A stretch of DNA of 64,000 bases. Origin: Corynebacterium propinquum DSM 44285 (GTDB taxonomy: Bacteria > Actinomycetota > Actinomycetes > Mycobacteriales > Mycobacteriaceae). Below the pieces are notes generated by a model. It ran no database searches and was not told the origin of the DNA. It worked only from the letters and a program-made list of their open reading frames with translations. The position numbers and the translations under genes were made by a program. Location: assembly GCF_000375525.1 (NCBI RefSeq), contig NZ_AQXC01000001.1:1-64000 (forward strand). Direction: 5' to 3'. Below are positions 35,435-44,564 of this stretch, in pieces; the first letter of the stretch is position 1, and the number at the start of each line of letters is the position of its first letter.

Positions 35435-36901
35435 CTAACGGCGCTGTTGTTGTGACTTGTCGCCGGTCCAATCCAAATGGAACACGCCTTCGGTATCAAC
35501 TCTGTGGTAGGTATGCGCTCCGAAATAGTCACGCTGCGCTTGCACCATGGCCGCCGGAAGCCGCTGCGAACACAGCGAATCGTAGTAGGAAAGCGATGAA
35601 CTAAATACCGGAGCGGCTAGGCCCAACTGGATCGCAGAGGCTGCAACGGTGCGCCAGGAATCAAGCAACCCGGAAAGCTCTTCGGTGAAATAGGAATCCA
35701 ACAGTAGTGATGGCAGTTCCGGAAGCTTTTCGTAGGCATTATCAATGCGATCCAAAAATGCTGCTTGGATGATGCAACCACCGCGCCAGACAGCCGCGAG
35801 ATCACGAGGATTGATCTTCCAGTCGTATTCCGCAGAACCAGCAGCGATAAGATCAAAGCCCTGCGCATAAGCAATCAGCTTCGATGCATAAAGCGCGCGC
35901 CGAACGTGCTCGATGAATTCTTCGACGCTGATGCCCAGGGATGCGAAATCAGCAAGGTATCCGGTAGGGAAGTGTGTGAGCGCTGCCGCACGAAGTTCCG
36001 TCGACGACGACAATGCGCGCGCAAAGACAGCTTCCCCGATCGCGGTAGCCGGGATGCCCAGATCCAGTGCTTCTTTAGCGGTCCAACGGCCAGTGCCTTT
36101 TTGGCCGGCTGCATCCTGGATAACGTCTATCATCGGTGCGCCGGTATCGGGGTCGGCGGTCTCCAGAATATCCGCGGTAATGCCGATGAGATAAGAATCT
36201 AAGTCACCAGCGTTCCATTCGCGGAAGATTTCAGCGATGCGTCCCGGCTCCAGGCCAGCGCCATGGCGCAGCAGGTGGTAGGCTTCGCCGATTAGCTGCA
36301 TATCAGCGTATTCGATGCCGTTGTGCACCATCTTCACGAAGTGCCCGGCGCCATTCGCGCCGATGTAGCGCACGCACGGGGTGCCATCGACCTTGGCGGC
36401 GATCGATTCCAGCAACGGGCGGATGAATTCCCATGATTCTCGGGGGCCACCAGGCATGATGGATGGACCGTGCAATGCGCCTTCTTCTCCGCCGGAAATT
36501 CCAGCGCCCACAAACAAGCGTCCAGTGACGGCGACGGCGCGCTCACGCCGCACCGTATCGGTATACAACGAGTTGCCGCCGTCGATAAGAATATCGCCCT
36601 CATCGAAAGCCTCCACGAGATCATCGATGGCGGCGTCGGTAGCCGTACCAGCTGGCACCATGAGTAAGGCGCGACGTGGGGTGGACAGATTAGCGGCAAG
36701 TTCGTCTAAATTCCGGGTGGGGACGAATTCTCCCTCGTCGCCATGCTCGGAAATCAGAGTATCCACATTTTCTGGGCGCTGATCATACAGCGCGACGCGG
36801 TAGCCATGGCGTGCGAAATTCCGGGCCAAGTTCGAGCCCATCACGCCGACGCCGACCACCGCGATATCTGCTAACTGCTGGGAAGACTGCTGCTCATTCA
36901 T
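35435..36901 (-). CDS. gnd: 6-phosphogluconate dehydrogenase, decarboxylating
   Basis: A 488-residue oxidative pentose phosphate enzyme converting 6-phosphogluconate to ribulose-5-phosphate, CO2 and NADPH. The N-terminal Rossmann motif is VVGVGVMGSNLARNFARHG. Catalytic blocks are LFVGAGISGGEEGALHGPSIMPGG, HFVKMVHNGIEYADMQLIGEAYHLL and KGTGRWTAKEALDLGIP. The length fits the long homodimeric form. It converges with the DASS gene and diverges from the thioesterase gene, the same pairing seen in other actinobacteria. Confidence 0.96.
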   Translation of the reverse strand: MNEQQSSQQLADIAVVGVGVMGSNLARNFARHGYRVALYDQRPENVDTLISEHGDEGEFVPTRNLDELAANLSTPRRALLMVPAGTATDAAIDDLVEAFDEGDILIDGGNSLYTDTVRRERAVAVTGRLFVGAGISGGEEGALHGPSIMPGGPRESWEFIRPLLESIAAKVDGTPCVRYIGANGAGHFVKMVHNGIEYADMQLIGEAYHLLRHGAGLEPGRIAEIFREWNAGDLDSYLIGITADILETADPDTGAPMIDVIQDAAGQKGTGRWTAKEALDLGIPATAIGEAVFARALSSSTELRAAALTHFPTGYLADFASLGISVEEFIEHVRRALYASKLIAYAQGFDLIAAGSAEYDWKINPRDLAAVWRGGCIIQAAFLDRIDNAYEKLPELPSLLLDSYFTEELSGLLDSWRTVAASAIQLGLAAPVFSSSLSYYDSLCSQRLPAAMVQAQRDYFGAHTYHRVDTEGVFHLDWTGDKSQQQRR

Positions 36902-37045
36902 GACTGCTTAGTCTACCTTCTGCCAGTGCGGGTGCCCGGCGGGTGCTCGGCGTAGTCTGCCGGTATTTGATGATACTTCTGCGACCAGCCGGTGGAATGT
37001 GTCGGGTTTAACACTGATTGTGTGAAGTTCGGATAGAGTAAATCC

Positions 37046-37528
37046 ATGGGTTATTTAGAAGCAGTCACGACAGCCAAGACCAGGCAATTGCGCCCGGAAG
37101 AACTCGATGAGCTCAACAAATCAGAGCTTGGGCTCGACAGCCACCTTGGAGTGGTGTATTCCCAAGCCGGTCCCACCGAAGTGCGCGCGTATCTTGACGT
37201 CAACAGCACGCACCTGCAATATGCGGGCAGTGTGAATGGTGGAGTTTTCTGTTCGCTTGCGGAATCTCTGGCCTCAGTAGCATCCATGATTAGCGCGCAA
37301 AGCCCGTGCGTTGGAGTGAATAACAGCACAGATTTTATTCGGGGAGTCAAAGATGGCCGCATCGAAGCGATCGCAACCCCAATTCAGACTGGCAAACGCA
37401 CCCAGCTATGGAACGTGGAAATGTATAACCACGAAGCATTAGTAGCCCGCACCACCTTGCGCACCATGGTAGTGGGGCCGTCGCTGAAGGAGCTGCGCGA
37501 ACAATTCGCGGCCCAGACAAACAACTAG
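37046..37528 (+). CDS. PaaI-type hotdog-fold thioesterase (Rv1847-like)
   Basis: A 160-residue hotdog protein. The active-site block is HLQYAGSVNGGVFCSLAESLASVAS, with an Asn/Gly pair and a downstream Glu, as in acyl-CoA thioesterases of the PaaI group. The C-terminal half has GKRTQLWNVEMYNHEALVARTTLRTMVV, the paired strand region. It likely hydrolyses an acyl- or aryl-CoA; the substrate is unknown. The same gene lies beside gnd in mycobacteria (Rv1847 near gnd1), so the neighbourhood is old. ATG at 37046. Confidence 0.83.
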   Translation: MGYLEAVTTAKTRQLRPEELDELNKSELGLDSHLGVVYSQAGPTEVRAYLDVNSTHLQYAGSVNGGVFCSLAESLASVASMISAQSPCVGVNNSTDFIRGVKDGRIEAIATPIQTGKRTQLWNVEMYNHEALVARTTLRTMVVGPSLKELREQFAAQTNN

Positions 37529-37571
37529 GGACAGCGCAATCTGGGGTAACCCGAAATCTGCGGATCGTACT

Positions 37572-39080
37572 TTAGCGTTGCCTGCGTGCAGCCTGGTCGA
37601 AAAACTCTCGTTCGTGCGCCGAAGCCATCAGATATGCGCGGGTTGCGCGTTTGCGGGTGGATTCGCTGGCATTGGCAAAAGCCTGCTCGACGACGCGAAT
37701 CGCTGTGCGTGCATCCTCGGCGAAATCCGGGTCACTATAGGTCTCCAACCAAGAATGATAGGGATGCTGCGCGTGATTGTGCTGGGCAATCGCCTCGCCA
37801 ATCTCTGCATACAACCAGAAGCACGGCAGCACTGCGGCTACACCGACGGCGTAATCATCGGTAAACGTGCGGGCGACCAAAAAATCGGTGTAGGCTGCGG
37901 TAATCGGGGAGGGGTCTACCTTCGGGACATCGAACGAGCGGTGCAACTCAGCTTCGACGGTCAGGCATTCCTGCGCCGCCTTCGCCCACCAGACTTGCTC
38001 GTCTGCGGTCGGCGCGATCGTCGACAAGCGAGCTAACGCGCGGGAATACAATTCCAAGTACAACGCGTCTTGTGCCAGGTAGAACAAGAAATCGTCTTCA
38101 GAAAGCTCGCCGCTGGTCAACGCACTAATGAATGGCAACTCCATGATCTGGCGCCAGAGTGTGCCGGTCTGTTCCCACAGCTGGCTGGTGTGTGGGCCTT
38201 GTGCAGCAATGGCTGGAGCCGGTGCATCGTCGTTGACCGGGAAAGTCCACGGCGTGGTATCCGCGTAAGCGGCGAAACGACGTAGCTGATGGAAATGGTC
38301 CACCGGACCGTTTCCCTTGCCGACGCCGAGCGCATCGGCAGTGGCAATGGCCTCGTGCAACCAGTGGGTGGACCATTCGAGTGCGCTGTGTAGAGTCTCT
38401 CCACCACCTAAGCGGGTAGCCAGGGCAGAAGATAAGGAACATCCGGTGCCATGCGTGTTTTTGGTGTCGACCCGGACTGCAGGAACGCGATGTACCGAGC
38501 CATCGGCGCTGACGGCCGCGTTATCAGCGATCGAGCCATCCAGATGGCCGCCTTTCACAATGACGTTGACATCATGGGTTTTCGCGAACCTCTGGGCTTG
38601 TTCCACAGCAGCGTCGAAATCGGTAGCTTCGTCGTCTTCGACGAGCACGGCGAGTTCTTTCAGATTCGGCGTGATGACATCAACATGTTTGCAGAGCTCG
38701 CGCACTTTGGCTTCGGCTTCCGACTGCAACAACCGGTCACCGGAACTAGCAACCATGACCGGGTCTAAGACCACTGTGGTGTTACTCCGGCCGCGTAACC
38801 ATTCAGAGACAGTATCGACGGTAGCGCTGTCGCCGAGCATGCCGATTTTCACGGCATCAAGCTCGACATCATCAGCCACGCTGGCGAGTTGTTCGCGCAG
38901 AAAATTCTGCGGTGGGGTGTGAATACTGCGTACACCCTGGGTATTTTGTGCTACCAGCGCGGTAACTACAGACATGCCGAAGCCACCGGCGGCGGCGATA
39001 GATTTGAGATCAGCTTGAACGCCGGCACCACCTGTGGGATCGGTGCCGGCGATGGACAAGATACGAGCATTCGTCTTCAT
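37572..39080 (-). CDS. thiD: ThiD-TenA fusion: HMP(-P) kinase and thiaminase II
   Basis: A 502-residue bifunctional thiamine biosynthesis and salvage protein. Residues 1-265 are ThiD, phosphorylating hydroxymethylpyrimidine and its monophosphate: SIAGTDPTGGAGVQADLKS, VLDPVMVASSGDRL, VIVKGGHLDG and KNTHGTGCSLSSALATRL. Residues about 290-502 are TenA, which releases the pyrimidine from degraded thiamine, with LPCFWLYAEIG carrying the catalytic Cys and HPYHSWLETYSDPDF. The start ATG at 39080 follows AGAGGAC; an earlier in-frame start at 39152 is unlikely. No TPP riboswitch is visible upstream. ndh lies upstream on the same strand, with a hairpin between. Confidence 0.92.
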   Translation of the reverse strand: MKTNARILSIAGTDPTGGAGVQADLKSIAAAGGFGMSVVTALVAQNTQGVRSIHTPPQNFLREQLASVADDVELDAVKIGMLGDSATVDTVSEWLRGRSNTTVVLDPVMVASSGDRLLQSEAEAKVRELCKHVDVITPNLKELAVLVEDDEATDFDAAVEQAQRFAKTHDVNVIVKGGHLDGSIADNAAVSADGSVHRVPAVRVDTKNTHGTGCSLSSALATRLGGGETLHSALEWSTHWLHEAIATADALGVGKGNGPVDHFHQLRRFAAYADTTPWTFPVNDDAPAPAIAAQGPHTSQLWEQTGTLWRQIMELPFISALTSGELSEDDFLFYLAQDALYLELYSRALARLSTIAPTADEQVWWAKAAQECLTVEAELHRSFDVPKVDPSPITAAYTDFLVARTFTDDYAVGVAAVLPCFWLYAEIGEAIAQHNHAQHPYHSWLETYSDPDFAEDARTAIRVVEQAFANASESTRKRATRAYLMASAHEREFFDQAARRQR

Positions 39081-39122
39081 GTCCTCTAGGCTAGCGAAAT
39101 TCGCGGCGAATACTAGCCCGAA

Positions 39123-39149
39123 ATCGTAGACCGATTTTCGGTCCACGAT
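39123..39149 (-). terminator. Hairpin between ndh and thiD-tenA
   Basis: On the minus strand ATCGTGGACCGA, loop AAA, TCGGTCTACGAT (one mismatch), followed by TTCGGG. It lies 29 bases after the ndh stop and before the thiD start. It probably ends ndh transcription; the tail is not strongly T-rich. Confidence 0.5.
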
Positions 39150-39177
39150 CACTAGCTCGAGTTGCTAACAGAAATGA

Positions 39178-40578
39178 CTAGCCTTGCACGCGCTTGGTGT
39201 CTTTGACCTCGACTGGCTGTTCGTCATCGTCGGCGGTGGCCTTGCCCAGTTTCAGCAAAGCGTTACGGCCGTGGCGCTGCTGTTCGGTGATCTCCAAGTT
39301 GCCGCGGTTGCGGGAGACGACGTTACTGGTCCAGTTCAACACCGTGAACAAGCGGTTGCGCACACCGGTCAAGAACTGGGCGTGGACAACCAGCCACATG
39401 AGCCAGCCGATGAATCCGGTGATCTCGCTATTTTCCATCTTCACCACGGCGTTGCCGCGGTTGATGATAGCCATCGAACCTTTGTCGAAGTAGTCGAAGG
39501 CTTCCTTCGGATCCTGCTCAGAGTTCTCACTGGTCTTAGCATCGATGAGCTTGGCGACGTGCTTGCCGGTCTGGATCGCAACCTGGGCGACGCCTGGCAG
39601 TCGGTTCAACGACATCATGTCACCGATGAGGTAAACATTGTCGTAGTCACCAACGGTGAGATCTTCGTTGACGGATACGCGGCCACCGCGGTCGAATTCG
39701 ACGTCAGCCTGCTGTGCAACCATCTTGCCCAGTGGGGAAGCCTCGACACCGGCGGACCAGACCTTGGTTGGCGATTCAATGGTGTGCACGGAATCGTCAG
39801 TCATGTTTTTGTAGACAACCTTGTCGTCATCTACCTCGGACACCATGGCGTTTAGGCGCACCTCGATGCCCTGCTTTTCCAAGGTGCGCTGCGCCTTTTT
39901 GCCCAGCTTCTTGCCGAATGGCGGCAACACCTGCGGCGCGCCGTCGAGAAGAATGATCTTCGCGGATTCTGGCGAAATATTCTTGAAGGTGCCTTTCAGG
40001 CCACGCTTCGACAATTCTGCCAACTGACCAGCCAATTCAACACCGGTTGGGCCGGCGCCGATGATGACGAAAGTCAGTAAACGAGCACGCTCTTCTGGAT
40101 CATCGGTCAACTCAGCGCGCTCGAATGCGCCCAACAGGCGCGAACGAATCTCGAGGGCATCGTCAATGCTCTTCATTCCCGGTGCGTACTGCGCAAAGTG
40201 GTTGTTGCCAAAGTAGCCTTGGTTGGAACCGGCGGCGACCACCAGGGAATCGTAAGCAAAATCCTTTACGATATCGCCCTGAGAGGCAGTCACGGTCTGC
40301 TTCTCGATATCGATGGCAGTGACCTCGCCCCGCACCACATCAACGTTGTTCTGCTTGCGCAGCAGCTGACGGGTGGAAGGAGCGATCTCACCGGCAGAGA
40401 CCAGGCCAGTCGCTACCTGGTAGAGCATTGGCTGGAATAGGTGGCTGTTGGTGCGGTCGATCAGGGTGATATCGACATCGGAATGAGCCAACCCCTGGAC
40501 CGTGTTCAGGCCACCGAAGCCGGAGCCAATGACGACGACATGGTGACGATCACCTGCGGGACGGTGCGCTTGCGACAT
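39178..40578 (-). CDS. ndh: Type II NADH dehydrogenase
   Basis: A 466-residue non-proton-pumping NADH:menaquinone oxidoreductase, peripheral on the inner membrane. The FAD motif is VVIGSGFGGLNTVQGL; the second dinucleotide motif for NADH is VIIGAGPTGVELAGQLAEL. NVYLIGDMMSL and VAQVAIQTGKHVAKLI are typical of the FAD C-terminal block, and a C-terminal amphipathic stretch (GWLMWLVVHAQFLTGVRNRL) should bind the membrane. It feeds electrons to menaquinone. GAAGAGGT precedes the ATG. The divergent ufaA-like neighbour is also found beside ndh in C. glutamicum. Confidence 0.95.
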   Translation of the reverse strand: MSQAHRPAGDRHHVVVIGSGFGGLNTVQGLAHSDVDITLIDRTNSHLFQPMLYQVATGLVSAGEIAPSTRQLLRKQNNVDVVRGEVTAIDIEKQTVTASQGDIVKDFAYDSLVVAAGSNQGYFGNNHFAQYAPGMKSIDDALEIRSRLLGAFERAELTDDPEERARLLTFVIIGAGPTGVELAGQLAELSKRGLKGTFKNISPESAKIILLDGAPQVLPPFGKKLGKKAQRTLEKQGIEVRLNAMVSEVDDDKVVYKNMTDDSVHTIESPTKVWSAGVEASPLGKMVAQQADVEFDRGGRVSVNEDLTVGDYDNVYLIGDMMSLNRLPGVAQVAIQTGKHVAKLIDAKTSENSEQDPKEAFDYFDKGSMAIINRGNAVVKMENSEITGFIGWLMWLVVHAQFLTGVRNRLFTVLNWTSNVVSRNRGNLEITEQQRHGRNALLKLGKATADDDEQPVEVKDTKRVQG

Positions 40579-40728
40579 AGATACCTCTTCGTAGAAGTTG
40601 AGCAGTGTATTTGAATAAGTACACAGTTAAATATACGCCTACACAGTCTAGTGGCCAGAAACACTTTGCTAAAATCAATGGGACTTATTAATTCCGCCGT
40701 CGCCCGGAAGCGTTTGCAAGGAGAGTGT

Positions 40729-42042
40729 GTGCACGAGCAACAACTGGCTCATCTTGCAGCGATCGATGCGAAAGCATGGCCGTCCATTGCCACAGTGCCG
40801 GGCGGATCACTTCAGCCATTGCGTGCGCGAATCGCGGAGGCACATTTTGCGAAAGCGTGCCGCAACGCTGGGCTGGAATTGGACCCGGGCGCTCAACCCG
40901 ACTTGATCATTGATCAGGAATCCCTGTTTGCACGCATCGCGCAAGCGGGCTGGCTTGGATTCGTCGAATCATATTTGGCAGGAGAGTGGCGCACACCGGA
41001 TTCTGCAGCACTAGTCAAAGTACTGACTCGGTTGCTTGCAACCGGCTATGCGCCACGCGGTAAGGTGCAGGTGCCGGTTGCACCGTATGACGGCGGACAG
41101 ATCCCCGCGGACTTGGTGCGACTGTATTCCGATGAAAAAACCAGTAGTTTTGCCGGAATCTTTTCGACGGGCGTGGCGACGACGGTGAGGGATTCGATGA
41201 CGAGTTATGTCCCAGGGCAGCACGGTAATCACGAACCCAAACACCATTTCATCGATGTCACAACGATCTCGGAACCACAAGATGTCGAACGCGATGATTT
41301 TCATGATTCCCAAGCACGCGCCGCACAATTTTTGCTCGATGACCTCGGAGTAACAGCGTCAAGCCACCTGTTAGAGTTTCCCGCCAACGGCTCGGTGCTC
41401 GCGGAAGTTGCTGGTCGACGTCGCGCGGTCGTCGATACGCTCAGTAATGATGCAGAGCATCTGGCAGCACTTCGCGACGATCTCGTGCTCGCCGGGGTAG
41501 AAGATTTCGTGCACACCCAGCACATTTCGAACCCGTTGCCAACACCGAGTGACTGGCAGGGCCGCTACGACGCCATCGCGTGCATGGAGGCATTTGAATA
41601 CCTGTCGCGGACGGACCGCGTGTATTTCTTGCGGCACGCGGGGCGATTACTTGCACCAGGTGGCAAACTGGGACTGCAAACCCTGGTTGCTACTGACGGC
41701 ATGACAGCGTCTGCGCGCAATGCATTATTAGCATTACGCGCGTATATCTGGCCTGGCTTGGATTATCTTGATACCACCAGCCACCACAAGTTATTCGACC
41801 AAAAATCGGGATTGCGGATTATTAAACAGACCCATTTTGGTTCGCATTACCGCAAATCGCTGCAGCTGCAGCGCAGTTTTTTCGAAGGCCACATGCGGGA
41901 AGCGGCGGCGAGCGGCTTCGATGCGGTCTACCGGCGACTATGGGTCTTCCAGCTGGCACTCCGCGAGACCCTGTTGGATCTGGGAATGCTCGATGCCGTG
42001 CAATTTACGGCGACCCACCGGCACCGCCGCGGCCGCCGTTAA
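40729..42042 (+). CDS. UfaA-like cyclopropane-fatty-acid synthase homologue, apparently degenerate
   Basis: A 437-residue protein matching the position of ufaA next to ndh. The overall CFA-synthase layout is present: an N-terminal domain (FVESYLAGEWRTPDSAALVKVLTRLL) and the C-terminal methyltransferase with RLLAPGGKLGLQTL. Key catalytic elements look lost. The SAM glycine loop, normally LEIGxGxGxLA, reads LLEFPANGSVLA, and the usual YDLSNxxY and TYSSALF blocks are replaced by LYSDEKTSSFAGIFSTG. I infer weak or absent methyltransferase activity. The start is GTG 40729, five bases after AAGGAG; the frame is open back to a GTG at 40651. The C-terminus is basic (HRHRRGRR). Confidence 0.75.
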   Translation: MHEQQLAHLAAIDAKAWPSIATVPGGSLQPLRARIAEAHFAKACRNAGLELDPGAQPDLIIDQESLFARIAQAGWLGFVESYLAGEWRTPDSAALVKVLTRLLATGYAPRGKVQVPVAPYDGGQIPADLVRLYSDEKTSSFAGIFSTGVATTVRDSMTSYVPGQHGNHEPKHHFIDVTTISEPQDVERDDFHDSQARAAQFLLDDLGVTASSHLLEFPANGSVLAEVAGRRRAVVDTLSNDAEHLAALRDDLVLAGVEDFVHTQHISNPLPTPSDWQGRYDAIACMEAFEYLSRTDRVYFLRHAGRLLAPGGKLGLQTLVATDGMTASARNALLALRAYIWPGLDYLDTTSHHKLFDQKSGLRIIKQTHFGSHYRKSLQLQRSFFEGHMREAAASGFDAVYRRLWVFQLALRETLLDLGMLDAVQFTATHRHRRGRR

Positions 42043-42050
42043 CCAGCAGG

Positions 42051-43703
42051 TTAGCGCAGCGCTAATTCACTCCACGGAGACTGCTTGGAGGCGAGGGCGC
42101 CGGCAGTCGATGCCATCATCCGTTGCTGCAGACCATCGACCTGCCCACTTTCACATAGACGGCCGACGAGGAAACCATCACCGAAATCACGCCAATCGGT
42201 GTGGTTGCTTTTCGCTTTGTCAGCGCCAACCGCCGCGAATTCATTGGCCTCGTCCTCAGTCAATAGCTTGGTGGCAAAGCCCATGGCTGCCAGACGTACT
42301 CCTTGCGCGATGCGCCAACCCGCTAATGAGCTGGGCAAAGTTTTCGGCAAAAACAGGTCAATGTCTTCCACCAACAGCAATTTCGCTAATTGCGCAGCGG
42401 TAGATGACACTGCTTTGTCGATATCTTCGCTGGTGTGCTCGGGCGCAGCTGCCTTGGCATATTTGCTTCGTAGGGCAGTGGTGATTTTCTCGAGTCCATC
42501 AGTCCTGCGCTTTTCCACATCCCAATTGCGGACCTCTTGCAGCTCATCGCGGATCACCCGGTAGGCTTCGTGATCAGGTTCGTCGAGGTATTTCCCGATT
42601 GCAGTGCGCAAACTAGCCGCATCAGAAACCTGGTGCTGGTTTTCCAAGTGCTGCCAAATTTCTTGCACACGCTGCTCGTCGTAGGTAGCCGGTGCATCTA
42701 GTGGGATCTTGCTGCCTACCAGATACGGCGCCTGCAGCGACCATCCGAGGCGCAGATCGTCGGCAAGCTTACCCGTTACCGCGACGGGAAGCTGCTGTGC
42801 ATTGGCTTGCATCGACGAGAAGATCTCTTCGTAGCTATTGGACTTAATCGGCGGGAAAGTCTCGGTGCGCAAGGGAAGTTCCACCCACGGTGAGTCAGTG
42901 GCAGTGAGCAGGGCAGCAGCATTATGGAAGATAAACCGGAAATGGTCACCAATCTTGCTGGCCAGCATGGCTTCGCCGTAGATCAGCGCCGCGACGTATT
43001 CTTCCCAGGTGTCGTACGCGCGCGCAATACCGAGCACACATTTGACGATGATCGGGCGGACTTCGCTAGGTTTAATGAACCCGGCACCTGCACCCAAGTT
43101 GAGCTGGCGCACCGCAGCAGCAAAATAGAATCCTGCCAGGCTGTCAGGCAGTCGTTGCGGGATCAACAGTTCCGCATCCGGGTTGAGTAGTGGTTTCAAT
43201 AACCGCTGCGCCTCTTTTTCCAAGGTGGCGAAAGGGACTTCCGGCAGTGCGCCCGATAATTCATTAACCAGCACGCTGGTGTGCCCAGCGCGTTGGTCTA
43301 GCGGTAATTCGCGGATCTCCTGCAAGATCTCCCGACCAGCCTCATAGGCTTTGTCATGGGTGCGTTGCGAGGCCTGCTGCGCAGATTTCAGCAGGTCTTC
43401 ACGGCTGTTGATGTTCCAGGCCCTGGACAAAAATTGCGCGAGCTGCGGATTTGCGGTGGCTTTGACGATCTTGCCTTCGTCGTCACGCTCGATTTTTGGC
43501 ATGGCTGGCAGCGGTCCATCCGGAGCGATATTCGGACGCAAAAAATACGGTGCGACGACCGACCAGCCGCGGCGCAGCATTTCATCTTGCACACCGGATT
43601 TCTTGAGCTCGAAATCGAAACCGCGCGCCTGGGCTTTCGCGAGGTAATCCTCGTAGCTGGAGGCTTCGGACAGGGCGAGTGCGTCAATCTTTCGTTCAGC
43701 CAT
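42051..43703 (-). CDS. Tandemly duplicated DUF1266-like protein
   Basis: A 550-residue protein of unknown function made of two related halves. Each half ends in a DUF1266-like block: SLAGFYFAAAVRQLNLGAG, then WEEYVAALIYGEAM and SPWVELPLR, and in the second half SLAGWRIAQGVRLAAMGF, then WRDFGDGFLVGRLC and SPWSELALR. The N-terminal parts also correspond (LRRGWSVVAPYFLRPNIAPDGP and LRLGWSLQAPYLVGSKIPLDAP; AYEAGREILQEIREL and AYRVIRDELQEVRNW). No signal peptide or membrane helix is visible. Start chosen at ATG 43703; 43715 is possible. The ufaA-like gene converges with it, with eight bases between stops. Confidence 0.75.
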   Translation of the reverse strand: MAERKIDALALSEASSYEDYLAKAQARGFDFELKKSGVQDEMLRRGWSVVAPYFLRPNIAPDGPLPAMPKIERDDEGKIVKATANPQLAQFLSRAWNINSREDLLKSAQQASQRTHDKAYEAGREILQEIRELPLDQRAGHTSVLVNELSGALPEVPFATLEKEAQRLLKPLLNPDAELLIPQRLPDSLAGFYFAAAVRQLNLGAGAGFIKPSEVRPIIVKCVLGIARAYDTWEEYVAALIYGEAMLASKIGDHFRFIFHNAAALLTATDSPWVELPLRTETFPPIKSNSYEEIFSSMQANAQQLPVAVTGKLADDLRLGWSLQAPYLVGSKIPLDAPATYDEQRVQEIWQHLENQHQVSDAASLRTAIGKYLDEPDHEAYRVIRDELQEVRNWDVEKRRTDGLEKITTALRSKYAKAAAPEHTSEDIDKAVSSTAAQLAKLLLVEDIDLFLPKTLPSSLAGWRIAQGVRLAAMGFATKLLTEDEANEFAAVGADKAKSNHTDWRDFGDGFLVGRLCESGQVDGLQQRMMASTAGALASKQSPWSELALR

Positions 43704-43761
43704 GCCTGTCATCATACCTGCGGTAATGGCATCCGTTTGAGATTCCGTTTGAGGTATTGCC

Positions 43762-44475
43762 TTAGCTTATGGTTTCAATCAAGTAGTAGGTACCGATAAT
43801 GAGGAAGACCACTCCGGGCAGAAATTTCAGAGCAGGATGGTGCGCAGCTGGGACATGAGAAGCTGCTTTCATAACTACGGACATAGCTGAAAAGATCATG
43901 AGGCTGACCAGGAGCAAGATCCCCAGCATACTTGCCTTGCCGCTCACGCCGGAGTAGTGGTTCATCAGTGGCGTGAAAAAAGAGCTGAAAAACACCAAGG
44001 CTTTTGGGTTCGAGAGATTCGTGATCAAACCCAAGCGGAACGCACGGAACCAGACCGGGGCTTGCTGGGCTGCTGTGGTTGATTGTGTCGTTGGTGTTGC
44101 GGGTGCAACAGGTGTGGAGCCTGCTGAAACAGGCAAGTCGGCAACACTAGATCCCGGCGAAGAACTGTTGACCGTGGTGGCTCGTGTAGCTGCACGCTGG
44201 GCAGAAAGAGCACCTTTGATTGCGAGTAGTCCGAGCACGATCAGGACAGAGGATCCGAGCACAGGCAAAATGACCGATAACGCGGGAACGGCCGTCAACA
44301 ACGCCGTGATGCCAGCCAGCGACAATATCGACCAGGTAGCAACGCCAACGGTGGCGCCTGTAGCAGTAGCAAAACCGGCTCGATGGCCGTGCCGGGAAAC
44401 CTGTGTACCGATCGCGACGATATCAGGGCCGGGAAGTGCCATGACCGCAGCCCAGCTGAGAATATCTGTGAGCAA
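43762..44475 (-). CDS. LysE/RhtB family amino acid exporter
   Basis: A protein of about 237 residues with five to six membrane helices. The family start block LSWAAVMALPGPDIVAIGTQVSRHGHRAGFATATGATVG and the later LGLITNLSNPKALVFFSSFF are clear. Between helices 3 and 4 there is an unusual 45-residue Ser/Thr/Pro/Ala-rich loop. Such exporters remove amino acids or related metabolites; the substrate is unknown. The start is uncertain: TTG 44475 gives the usual short N-terminus, while TTG 44511 adds 12 odd residues and overlaps a palindrome. No regulator gene is adjacent. Confidence 0.82.
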   Translation of the reverse strand: MLTDILSWAAVMALPGPDIVAIGTQVSRHGHRAGFATATGATVGVATWSILSLAGITALLTAVPALSVILPVLGSSVLIVLGLLAIKGALSAQRAATRATTVNSSSPGSSVADLPVSAGSTPVAPATPTTQSTTAAQQAPVWFRAFRLGLITNLSNPKALVFFSSFFTPLMNHYSGVSGKASMLGILLLVSLMIFSAMSVVMKAASHVPAAHHPALKFLPGVVFLIIGTYYLIETIS

Positions 44476-44497
44476 GGAAGACCGCCAATCCTTAAAG

Positions 44498-44510
44498 TGA
44501 CATAATGTCA
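44498..44510. promoter_or_regulatory. Palindrome upstream of the LysE-type gene
   Basis: TGACATAATGTCA is a perfect inverted repeat with one central base. On the minus strand it forms TTGACATTATGTCA, containing a consensus-like minus-35 TTGACA. It could be an operator overlapping the exporter promoter. Confidence 0.4.
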
Positions 44511-44564
44511 ATTATCGGACAATTATAGAAGTGGCGGCACAGTGGTTAATGACCGATGCGCCGA

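Noticed and set aside
39081..39177. TPP riboswitch before the thiD-tenA fusion.
   Set aside because: The conserved CUGAGA and related core elements are absent; only a hairpin suited to termination of ndh is present.
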